Shown here piece by piece: positions 30,912-41,020 of a stretch of 41,020 nt of DNA (position 1 is the stretch's first letter; each line of letters begins with the position of its first letter). Origin of the DNA: Rhizaria sp. SCN 62-66 (lineage: Eukaryota; Rhizaria, unplaced); contig MEDY01000279.1 in the NCBI GenBank assembly GCA_001724265.1, positions 1 to 41,020 on the forward strand, given 5' to 3'. Below the pieces are notes generated by a model that searched no databases, was not told the DNA's origin, and was given only the letters and a program-made list of their open reading frames with translations. The position numbers were made by a program, and so were the translations under genes.

Positions 30912-33900
30912 GAGCAACAACATAACAAGAACAATGGCACTAATCGCAATGGTGATGTGGCGCAGAACGCTATTCACGCCACAACACTGCCCTTGCTCAG
31001 TCCAATGGCAGCGACAGCGACGACCCCGAGCAATAGCAACAGCCAACCTGCTCTCATGACCCCTCGCCGCGGCGCTGACGGCGAGGAAGGCGACAACAAC
31101 GACGGCGCCGCGTTCTCGCAGTCAATGCGCCGCCGCACTGGCCCCTCGGCTGAGGCATTTGCCGAGGAGGTGACGACGATCGCCTACACGCCAGAGCTCG
31201 CGCGCGGCAGCTCGCTTTTTTACCCCGGGCTGGTGGATGCTGCGCCGCGTCTACCGCCGCCGGAGCCGCCCGGACTGAGCTCGTCGATGCGCGAGCGCGA
31301 CCGCGGTTCGTTCAGCCCCAGCAACAGTAACATCAACCTGAACATGCCGCCGAGTCCCGGTATGAGCCCGCGACTTGTGGCGCGTAATGACGGCAGGGGA
31401 ACTGGGCACATGTCTCCCGGTCTTGGTCTGACGACTCAGAGTCGCATGCAAAGCACCAACGCCCTCGGCAATGGCAAGCATCCGTCATCAGCGCTGCTCC
31501 TGCCTCCCGACGAGCTCTTGCGCTCTTCATCGACCACGCGCAACGTCATCGCAAGCAACGGCGTCACCACGATCACCAGCCCGACGAGCCCCACCAAGAC
31601 GCTCCGCCGCGACGCCTCCTCCGCCGCAGGCGCGGGCGGCGTCGAGGCGGGCGGGTCGCCGCGCGTCGGCGTGCGCTCCTCAGCCGCGGTGGCGCGCGAG
31701 TGGGATGACAGCGACACCGACTACGTGGCGCACTTCACGACGGACCACGAGAAGATCCGCCGCGACGCCGCGCTGCTGGCGCAGACCGCCGCGCAGGCCG
31801 AGGCAGAGCGGGCCGAGGAGGAGGCGTCTGAGCGACGCAGGCGCAAGAAGGCCGCAGCTGCCGCGAACGGCGAGGACGGGTCGGGTCCGAGCTCGCCGAA
31901 GCAGAGCACAAAGACTGTCGAGGGCGGCGCCCGCCGCGGGAGCAAGAGCAAGAGTCGGCGCAAGAGCAAGGACAAGTCGTCGTGGGACAGCCTCGGCGAC
32001 GATGACGAAGCGAGGGACACGTTTGACGACTACGACAACAGCGATGACGATGGTATGTCTCTCGACCTCGACCCTGAAGAAGCCGATGGGTTCCGCCGTA
32101 ACGACGGCGACGACGACGGGATGGACGACGGCTGGAACGACGACGAGGACGACTACAACGAGGACGATGACGGCGCCGGCAGCGTCGACTCGGAGGAGTT
32201 CTGGGCTCGCGCCGCCGTTGATGCTGGTATCGATCCCGAGGAAGAAGAAAGCTCCAAGCCCTTTGACGACCCGCGTCTGCGTCTTAACTGGCCCGGTATT
32301 ATGCTTGACCCCGACTCGATGACTGAGGCCGTGTCGCTGATGAATTTTCCACAGCACGCTACCACTGTCACGCTGACTTCGCCTCGCTCAGTGCAGGCGT
32401 GCGCGCGACTCGGCATTCTTCCTACGCAGCTCCTGGCGCGGCCCGTCACGTGGTTTGAAACCGAGCTCACGCGGCAGCGCCACGGAAACGCGTTCATCTC
32501 CCAGAAGAACGTCCCGCGCTATGCCAAGATGCACTTCAAGCACGCCGAAGAGAAGCGCCAGGCGGACCTCAAGGCGTGCCGCGCTGAGCGCGCTGTGGTC
32601 ATCAAGGAGCACCAGACACGCCGGCATGCTCAGCTGCAGCAACTGCAACAGCAGCGGGAGCAGGAGGAGGAGCGTCGCAGGCAGGCTGAACAGGCGCAAG
32701 AGCTGGCAGAGAGCAACGCTCACGCTGCGACGAGATCCTCTGCGCAGACGAGCGAGATTAACAAGAGCAAGACCGTCACGATCAAGGAAAGTGCGAGCAG
32801 CTCTAACATCGCTAGATCTGCGAACGAGGAGGAGTTTGGCGACACCAAAAGCGTTATCAGCCTCACTGACGACGGTCACGAGCCCAACGACGCCGAGCTG
32901 GAGGCCTTGCTCTCTGGTGCCGGCGCTGGCGGCATCTCCGGCTCTGGTAAGACATCGGTGTGGGCTCTGCGCGAGGTCGAGCGCGTGAACCGTCTTGTGC
33001 GCCACCAGCGCGACTTGATCCGCGCCGCCGTTGCCAGCGAGAGCGAGCGCGCTCGTCGCATCGCCGCTGAGAAGCAGCGTCTCTTGCAGCTGATCGAGAC
33101 CGAAGAAATGCAGTGTCTTGTGCTCACATCACGACTTTCTATCGAGTTTAACGTTGCTTCCGGGCGTAAATTCGCGTTTGCAACACAGCTGCATCCCGAA
33201 GACAGCGACGCTCGCTACACCGCGGTGCTGCAGGAAGCTGCGCGCACGCGTCGTGCACTCGAACTGCAGGTTGAAGGGCTGGCCCGCCAGGCGCGTGCCA
33301 ACGAAGCGCAACAACAGCTTCGCGACCGTGAGGCGAAGCGTCAAGAAGAAGTTCTCGAGCGCGCTGCTGCGCTGGCCGAGAAGGAGAAGGCTCGCCAGGA
33401 AGTCCTGACTCAACTACGGCAGCAGCGGGCTGAGGCGGCTGCAGCGCAACGCGCGAAGCGGGAGCAGCGGCAGGAAAAGGCGCGCACTCTCAGCGAGCGC
33501 GAACTGCGGCTGCAGGGCCAGGCGCAGCGCGTGCGGCAGCGCAAGGCCGAGGAGCGTTCGTGGGCGCTGCAGCAGGAGCGCGAGCTCGACAAAGAGGAAG
33601 CCAAGCTCAAGGGTATGCTCAAGGAGCGGCGCCTGATCGCTGCGCGCGAGGAAGAAGTGCGGCAACGTGAGGCTGCGGCTGCTGCGGGACTTGAACGTGC
33701 AGCAGAGCATGAGGAGCGTGCCCGCGCTCTCGACGCCCGGAAGCGCGAGGAGCTCAAGCAGCGCGGTTTGGAGATTGCGGAGAAGGTTGAGAAGAGCAAG
33801 GAGATCCGCACACGCCAGCAGGAGCAGTCTGCAAGCCGCATCGCGATCGTCGAGGCACGGCTGGCCCACGCCGAAGCGCTGCAAGCGCAGGCGCGTGAGG

Positions 33901-34433
33901 AGGAGAAGGCCCGCCTGAGCGACCGCAAGGTCATAGAGGCCCTCGCCGCGGCTGACCGGCAAGAGCACCTGGAGCGTCGCCGGCGCAAGGACGAGTACGC
34001 GGCACAGCAGGTTGTCGCCAAGCAGGCTAAGGAGGACGCGCGTCTGGCAGCGATGAAGGCCGAGTCTAAGCAGTGGGCAAAGGACCGTGAGCTGCTTCGC
34101 CATGCCGGCCAGATCCAGCTTGAAGCTGCGCAGACGCGGCTGGAGAAACTGCGCGCGATGGAAGCGCACAAGATCGCCCGTGTTGACCCCAAGGACGCCG
34201 CACAAATCGACAAGCTGCTCAACCTGGATCAGCCTCTAAGTGCGATGCACAGGGACGCAGTCGCTGCAGCACTTGCCAGGAGCAGCGGTGGCGCTGTGCC
34301 GTCGAGTCTGCCGCCTGCTCGTGGCGCTAAGCCGGGCGTGACTGCAGGATCTGGTGCTGCTGGTTCGTCGACGAAGACGAGTAACAATAGCTACGGGAAC
34401 ACGCGGGGCCGGCCTGTGGGTGAGCCATACTAA
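29148..34433 (+). CDS. CCDC177-like coiled-coil protein with long disordered N-terminus
   Basis: A single exon of 1,761 codons runs from ATG 29148 (MESPASLTRAADASRLEDDL) to TAA 34431-34433. A GTG 29 codons upstream extends the frame but is not a likely start. Residues ~30-570 are Ala/Thr/Pro-rich and disordered; residues 573-588 are 16 Gln; an acidic Asp/Asn-rich segment lies at ~950-1030. At ~1076 begins LTSPRSVQACARLGILPTQL, followed by a Lys/Arg/Glu-rich helix with LKACRAERAVVIKEHQ. This matches the conserved box of animal CCDC177 (LTSPRSLEACAR...P-x-E-L-L, then CRAERE). Residues ~1170-1720 are almost continuous coiled coil rich in E, R, Q and A, with a short non-coil break near 1330. The end is Gly/Ser/Asn-rich. 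CCDC177 has no settled function that I know; a structural or cytoskeletal role is inference. The long disordered N-terminus is much larger than in animals. Confidence 0.75.
30864..30908 (+). repeat. Perfect (CAG)15 microsatellite encoding polyQ
   Basis: Fifteen uninterrupted CAG codons followed by CAA give 16 Gln at residues 573-588 of the CCDC177-like protein. This is the only pure CAG run here; the other Gln tracts mix CAG and CAA, so this one is likely to vary in length. Confidence 0.95.
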
Positions 34434-34742
34434 AAAGTTAAAGTACGCGAGTGTCCTACCTAACTTGTATTACAATGATTTTATGTTTTAATATGAACAC
34501 AACGCTTTATTACAATTAATTTTATTACATTACACACTGTTTGGTCCGAATAAGTAAACATGCTCAAGAGTACATAGTAATAAGAATCCCTGTCACATCA
34601 TCGAGCACAATGTCAGAAATATGATTAAATACATGTGTATTTTAGTGTTTGTAAGAAGTACGTTGATATAAACAAGAATAAACAATAGATAGTGATGGAT
34701 AGACACGATTGAGTCTATAAAAGGAACTGCACCGTGTTGTGC
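34434..34742. other. Short AT-rich spacer between convergent genes with poly(A) signals on both strands
   Basis: Between the stop codons are 309 bp of AT-rich sequence. Minus-strand AATAAA motifs (plus TTTATT at 34506-34511 and 34521-34526) lie 220-240 bases past the minus-strand gene's stop. A plus-strand AATAAA at 34677-34682 lies ~244 bases past the plus-strand stop. If these are used, the two 3' UTRs overlap by more than 150 bases. Confidence 0.5.
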
Positions 34743-37700
34743 TTAGGCTTGCTCGGCAAACTGGACCTGCGCCAGCGTCTTCTCCGTGATAGCCCTCAGC
34801 CTCTGCGCCACCGACTGCAGGCAGCGCACGGCGACGGCGAGATCACCAAGTCCGCGGCCGTCGTAGCGTCCCGACGCGAGCCCCGCAGCGGCGCCCTTGG
34901 CGTCCGTGGTGAGATTCAAGTGCATGACGGCGCGCACGAACGAAAGCGTCGACACCAGCGTGCCGGGCTGCGCCTCGATGAGCACGTAGCACATGACCAG
35001 GATGAAGTCCTCGGCAGACGCAACGACGGGGGACGCGCGCCATAACAGCGCCGCGTCGGCCGGCGCCGCGCCCGCGACTGCAGCGGGATAGCCGAGCGAG
35101 GCGCCGCGCTGCAGCCCGCAGCCGGAGCCCACCGCCGCGGCCGCCGTCGCGTGCGCGAAGTTGCCGTACCGGTCGAACTGCGGCAGCGCGGCGGGCGCAG
35201 GCGCAGTCACGCTCGCGGTCGCGGCGGCAGGAGTCGCCAGCGCGGGGATGGGCGAGGCCGCGGCGGCCGCAGGGCCGGCCTGCGCAATAAACGCCGCGCC
35301 CTCTGCCGCGAGTCCATAACCGCTGTTGAGGCGGGCCGTGATGGCGGGAGGCAGCGCGGCCGCAACGTCTGCGCCGCCCGCAAGGCCCTGCGGGAGCGTC
35401 GCGAAGACGGACTGTAGCCCGGCCGAGAGCACGCCGCGCAGCGTCGACAGCGCGCGCACGCGCATCCACAGCAGCGGCGCCGAGGACGAGCCCGACGTGG
35501 CGCTCAGCGCGTTGCTCTGCACGCCCGACGCAGACTGCGCGGCCGACGCAGCGACAGCAGCCGCGGCGGACGGCGCGGCGGTGAACTTGGCCAGCTCGCG
35601 CAGCGCGGCGGTGAGGGTGGCGCGGCCGAGGCGCGGGGCGCGCTGGGCGCTGAGCGCGATCAGCGAGGCGGCAGTCGCGCACATCGCGGGCGTCAGCGAA
35701 ACGCGCGCAGCGGCGGCGGCGGCGGCCACAGACTCCGCGGTGGGGTCGACCCAATCAATTGTGGTGCTGATACCGTTACTGCTGGTGGCAGCGCTTGCGG
35801 TCGTGAGGGCGACTGTGGCGACGGTCGCGGACGAGCAAGCGCCGGTGCTATCGATGATGCGGCGCACGGCGAGCGCGTCCGCGGCGGCCGCAGCGGGCCC
35901 CGTGACGTTCATGTGTGCGTACCAGGACGCAAAGGTGGGGAAGGCGCGGCGCAGCGCGGCGAGGTCGGCCTGCCAGCGGCCGTCCGCGGTCGGGCACTGC
36001 ACGTAGACCTTGGAGTGCGCGTGCGAGACGATGTAGTCCGCGATCGCAGCGGCGGCGCGCGTAGCCGCCGCAGCCGTCCCGGGCGGCGCGGTAAGGCTCA
36101 GTGCGGGCGCGATGCTGCCCAGACCGGCGATGAGCCCGCCGCCGCCGCCACCAGAGTAAAGCAACGCGTCGGGTGCGAGCGCGCGCGCACCGGCGGCCGC
36201 GGCGGCGGAGGCGGCGGCCGCGGGCGTGGCGCCGGCGGGGGCGGCGGGGGGCTGGATGACTGCGGCCGGGCTGGGCGGAGTGAGCATCTGGTACACCAGC
36301 GCCATGGGGTTGGGCCCGGCGAAGTTGGCCACGTGGCTCACGACCTGCGTGTGCGAGACGACCTGCGCCGAGCGCGCGTGATGCAGCGAGACCGCGAACG
36401 CAGTGTTCACCACAGAGCCACCACTGCCGGCCGCGGCAGCGGCTGCGGCGGCGGCAGCGGCGGCGGCCGCGGCGGTGTTGGCGGGCGCAGCGGCGGTGGA
36501 AGCCGGGACAGCGTGCGTGGTGGCCGCCGTCATCAGCGACGAGGCCGAGAGGAAAGACGTATGCAGCGGACGCAGCGCCTTGACGTCGGAGATGACGTAC
36601 TTGTGCGTGAAGTTGGCGACGAGCTTGAGGCGGTGGTCGAGGCGCTTGGAGCACTCGGAACACGCGAAGCGGTCGTTGTGCGCGTCGGTGGGGAACACAC
36701 CGCCGCAGCCCGGGTACAGCTGCGCGCCGACCGCCGGCGGCGGCACGCGCACGAAGCGGCGCAGTGCGGCGTCGGCGGCCAGCATCGAGTCGCCGGGCCC
36801 CGCCGCGGCGCCGCCGGCGTTGTTCTCGGGCAGCGACCAGGTGTCGATGAGCGTGCGCTGCGTCTGGAGCTGGCGCTGCGTGAAGTTGAGGTTGAGCGGC
36901 AAGTTGTTGAGCAGGTACGAGTGCAGCGCGTGGACTTTGCCCATCACGGCGGCGAGCAGGCGGCGCAGCTGCAGCGTGCCCGCGACTGCGGACGCGCACG
37001 CATTCTGGCGCGCCGTCAGCACGCGCGTCGCGCTCGCGATCACGTCGTCCGCGCCCGCGGTCAGCACTACGGGAAGCTGCGCCGACAGGATCGCGTCGCG
37101 GCGCGCGCGGGCAAAGGCGCGGGCCAGTGCAAGGAGAGGCGCGTCGTCGAACGAGAAGGCGGCGTCACTGCCGCCGGGGAGAGCCAGAGCAGAGGCGTTG
37201 GCTTCGGCGGGGCGGCGGCGCCAGGCAGGGGGACAGGCGTGCACGACGGTGGTCAGCGCCTCGAGAATGGACGTCGACGGGGCCTGCTGGTTGTGCCACT
37301 GCAGCGACGACGACACCGCGGCGAAGCACGCGAGCAGGTGCGGCAGGGCGCCGGCACCGGCAGCGTTGGCGACGACGAGCGCGGATGCCACGGAGGCGGA
37401 GTCCAAAGGGGGGAACACGGACAGAGCGGCGACGGTGGCGTTGACAGCGGCGCGCAGTGCCTGCATCGAGTCGCCAGAGGTGCTACTAGAGCCCTTGGCG
37501 TTCGAAGCCAGAACAAGCGCATTGGCCTTGGCGTCAGCGTTTGCGTTATCGCTGTCACCGTCACCGTCATCGTCGTCGTCGCCGTCGCTGTCAGCCTCGG
37601 CGGCGAGCTCGGCGCTTAGCACGTCGGGGTCCGCGTTCAGCAGCATTGCCACGGCGTCGTCGCTGGTGGCGGCGCGCGTGATGCGGCGCCACAGCGCGTC

Positions 37701-40221
37701 CTCGACGCGCGCAGCGCGCGCCGTGGCGGCGTCGACCGTGGCCGTGGCAGTCAGCTCTAGCTCCAGCACGACGTGCGACGTGCCGGCCGGCGCGGGCAGG
37801 AACGCCGGCAGCGCTGGCGGGCCCGACGCGGCGGCCAGCGCGGCCGCGGCCGACGGGGGGCCCACGGCGGCGGCCGCGGCGGGCGACAGAGCGTTCGCGG
37901 CGGCCGGGGACGCGGTGGCGGGGCGCGGGGACAGCGCGGTGATGAGCTCGATCACGCGGGCACGCGCGCGCGCGGCAGCGCCAGAGCTCTTGTGAGCGAG
38001 CGCGTTCGTGGTGCCAACAGGCGTGCGGGTGCGCGCAAGGTAGTGCTTGGCGAGGATGTGGTGGATCGCGTACAGGTCGTTCGGTGGAATGGCCAAGATG
38101 TCGATCGCGGTCGGCTGCGACATGGCGCGCTCGAATAGGCTTTGTCCCTTAGCGCGCGCCGCAGCCGAAACGCCACTGGCACGACGGCGGCGACGCTTGC
38201 CGGTCTTCGCCGCAGGCACCAGCGCAGTTGTCTCAGCCGCAGTCTCGCCAGGGAATGCGTTGTCGTCGCTGTTCTCGTCCGCGTGCGGCGCCGCGACGAG
38301 CTTGTCGAGCAAAGCCACAATGCCGCCGCCGAAGCGCGCGGCGAGCGTGGGCACGATGGACGGCACGGGCACGTGTGCGTAGAGCCCCGCCGCGCCCGCC
38401 GCCGCGTTGGCGCTCATGGCCAGCGTCAGCGACTGCGGCTGCGGCGCCGCGCCCGCGTTGTTGGCCGCGCTGGCCGCAGCGACGGCGGCCGTCGCGGCCG
38501 TCACGGCGGCGTGCGCAGCGGTCGCGGCCGCGGTCGCCGCGGCCACGGCGGCCGTCGCGGTGGTCAGCGCGGGCGAAACGATCGCCGGCGGCCGCGCGGG
38601 CGTCAGGTGCGGCGGCGGCATGTTCGGCGGCGCGGGCCGGCCACCGGCGCCGGCGCCGCGGGGCGTGAGCGGCGCCGCCGACGGGGGGCTGCCGGACGGG
38701 CCGGGCGGGCCGGCGCGCATCGACGGGCTCGGCGGCACGGGGCCGCTCGCGCCAGCAGCGGGCGGACCGTTTGCAGCGGCGGCGGCGGCAGCGGCGGCAG
38801 CGGCAGCGGCAGCGGCAGCGGCTGCGGCCTGCTGCTGCTGGAGCTGGTGCTGCTGCTGCTGCGCAAGTGTGTGCGCCTGCGACAGCGCGTGCTGCTGCTG
38901 CAGCAGCTGCTGCTCCTGCTCCCACGCGCGCGCGCGGCGCAGCGCCTCGTCGGCGGCGCGCGCGCGCCGGGCCGCAGCCGCGAGCCGCAGCCGCGCGGCG
39001 CGCAGCGGGGCGCGCGCGGCCGCCGTCTCCTTGCCGAGCAGCGCGGACGCGCGCGCGGAGACGACCGTGAGCAGCTCCTTACGCAGCGCGTCGGCCCAGT
39101 TGACGCCACTGTTGCTCGCGGTGCTGAAGATGTTGCTGCTGTTGTTGCTGTTGACCGCCGTGGCAGTGGCGTCGCGCGCGTCGGTGAGCACGCATTGCCA
39201 CAGCGCATAGTTGGCGGCGGCGGCGATGGAGAGCGCGACGGTGTGCAGCGAGCGCCGCGCCGCGAGCAGCACAGGCGAGCAGTCCGACACGGGCAGCGAG
39301 CCCGCGCCAGACTCGGCCGTGGCGCTCACAGCGGCCTCGGCGGCGGCCAGCGTCGTCGCCGTCGGCAGCGTCACCTCGGACCACGCGATCGCGGGGTAGA
39401 GGAACAGGAGGAAGTACGCGCGGTAAGCGCTGTAGCGGCGCAGGTGCTGCGGCGAGGCCAGCGCGCGCAGCAGCGCCTCTGGCGTCGCGCCTACAGTCGC
39501 CAGGCAGTGCAGCGTGAACGAGGCGTGGTACGCGTCCGTCCCCACCGCGGCCGCGGCTGCTGACTCAGCAGTCTTCGCGTTGGCGCCTGAGCTAGAGCTA
39601 GGCTGTGCGGACGAGAGCGCGGCGGACAGCGCGGCCGCGCCGGCGGTGGCCGCGGCGAGTCCGTGCGTGTTGTAGGTCCAAAGCGCGGCATGCTGCCGCA
39701 GCAGCTCCTGCAGCGGGTGCAGCGGATCCAGCAACGCGAGCAGCGGGCGCGGCAATCCGCCCCATTCGGAGGCGGACGCGGCGAGCAGCGCGGTCCACGC
39801 CGCGGCGTGCGAGTCGGCCGTCACGTGCAGCCGCAGAGTCGGCAGGTCCACGCCGGCGGGCAGCGCGGGCGCCACGGGCGCCGCCGCGGAGGCCAGGCGC
39901 GCACCGGCACCGGACGCGGCAGACGCGGTGGGTGTGGTGGCCATGGGGCCCGAGGACGACGACGAGGGAGTGAGGCGGGGCAGGACAACGATGGGCCGCT
40001 GGCCCTGCTGCTGCTGTTGCTGCTGTTGGGCGGCTGCAGCTGCGGCGGCGCGCGCGCGGTGCTGCTCCTCGGCCTTGGCCTGCGCGGACAGCAACGACAG
40101 CGGCGAGTCGGCCACGTCGACTTTCTCCGTCGCCACAGCCACGGGCGACGCCGCGCCGGACCCGGAGCCTGTGCTGGCTGCGCCGCTAGACGCGCCGTCG
40201 CTCTCGGGTGCGGGCGCAGCT

Positions 40222-40252
<31 letters not shown>

Positions 40253-41020
40253 CGGTGGCGGTGGCAGGGCGAGTGCTGCGGTAGGCGGACACCGCGGCGG
40301 TGGCATAAGCGCGCACGGCAGCGAGGTCCTCAGCAACAGTCATCATAGAGTGGCCCTTAGCGTCGCTCTTGGCGCCCGCAGCAGTCCTGCTCTTGCTGTA
40401 GCTGGAGCCGGTGGCCGCGGCGGCGTCAGCGTCGGCCATAGCGCGCGCCACGGTGGCCACGCCGGCGGGCGTGTGCGCCGTCGAGCCCAGCACGCGCACC
40501 AGGATCAGCTGGCACAGGCGCTGCAGAGGGCCGCCGGAGCCGGAGCTAGACGCGGCACCAGAGCCGTGGGGCCCGGAGCCCGACGCCGAGGTCGTGAGGG
40601 CGAGCTGCGTCAGTCCAGCGTTGGCGCAGCTGCTCTCTGCCGCGCTGGGCTTGGGGCCGGAGCTGGAGCAGAGCGCGGCGAGCGCGTCGGCGAGGGGCTC
40701 GGCGGCCAGGTGCGTGATCGAGCCGCACAGCACCGCCTCGGTCGCCACGAAGCCAACGGGGCGTGCCTCGGCCTCTTTCTCCTCGCGCGCGCGCGCCGCG
40801 GCGACGTACGCGGCCAGCTGCGGCTCCTGCTGCGCCTCCGCGGCCGCCGCGGCCGAGGCGGCGGCGGCGAGCGCGGCGGTGATGTTCGCAGCGGCCGCGG
40901 CGGAGGTCGCCGTGAAGGTCGCGGCGGCGGCGGCCGCGGCGGCGCCGTGCGGGTCTTCGCTGCTCGCGGCCTCCGCAGCGGTGGCCGTGGCGGCGGCGGC
41001 CGCGGCCGCCGCGGCGGCCT
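34743..41020 (-). CDS. Very large Ala-rich helical protein, 5' end cut by window, unknown function
   Basis: One uninterrupted minus-strand frame runs from the right edge to TAA at 34743-34745, at least 2,091 residues. The GTG at 40748 is not the start: the frame continues open upstream to 41020 with similar Ala-rich helical sequence. The protein is dominated by Ala, Leu and Thr in helix-like runs with Gln and Ala homopolymers. Landmarks in order are a Gln run followed by RPIVVLPRLTP, a second Gln run ending in a long Ala run, a Pro/Gly-rich linker, a basic cluster KTGKRRRRRASG that could be a nuclear signal, an acidic run, and a Cys segment (LYPGCGGVFPTDAHNDRFAC followed by SECSKRLDH) that might bind zinc. 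Non-repetitive stretches such as AIPPNDLYAIHHILAKHYLA suggest helical-repeat folds. A large nuclear scaffold such as a Mediator-type subunit would fit, but I cannot identify a family. Confidence 0.75.

Noticed and set aside
35913-39563. Long plus-strand open frames (568, 530 and 473 codons) opposite the Ala-rich gene
   Set aside because: They are Arg/Gly-rich shadows produced by GCC/GCG Ala codons on the other strand and overlap each other; none has a coherent fold-like sequence.

Overview
This is a nuclear genomic segment from a unicellular eukaryote whose genes are very GC-rich and intron-poor. Eukaryotic origin follows from five spliceosomal introns (143-212 bp, donors GTAC/GTAT, pyrimidine-rich acceptors in most), a recognisable TFIIF alpha subunit, a polycystin-1-like receptor and many polyQ/polyA tracts. 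Coding sequence is strongly GC-rich while the short spacers are AT-rich, so gene limits are easy to see. I cannot assign a lineage. I see no rRNA, tRNA, mobile element or CRISPR.

Layout: (1) 1-780, minus, 3'-truncated gene for a two-pass membrane protein with an Ala-rich helical tail. (2) 1306-3567, plus, low-complexity acidic protein, divergent from the first. (3) 4459-21210, minus, a three-exon gene for a giant (~5,465-residue) cell-surface protein: signal peptide, unknown N-terminal region, about thirty Sushi/CCP-like modules (partly in a higher-order A-B-C repeat), REJ-like region, GPS with an intact HLT cleavage tripeptide, five membrane segments matching TM1-TM5 of polycystin-1 but with no PLAT domain and no six-pass channel, then a coiled coil and long disordered tail. 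Its reading frame is interrupted by TAG at three places, two of them inside intact CCP modules. (4) 21787-24347, minus, two-exon polyQ protein. (5) 24794-26514, minus, two-exon TFIIF alpha (RAP74). (6) 27537-28537, plus, two-exon 275-residue protein of unknown function. (7) 29148-34433, plus, CCDC177-like coiled-coil protein with a 15-unit CAG repeat. (8) 34743-41020, minus, Ala-rich helical protein of more than 2,090 residues, cut by the right edge.

The genes do not form an obvious pathway. The most interesting items are the channel-less polycystin-1-like CCP receptor, its 15.9-kb terminal exon, and its in-frame TAG codons. The seven gene ends visible here use TAA (4) or TGA (3), never TAG. 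That fits a non-standard reading of UAG, but the evidence is limited because the other ~6,450 codons in the window contain no TAG; nonsense alleles or sequence errors remain possible.
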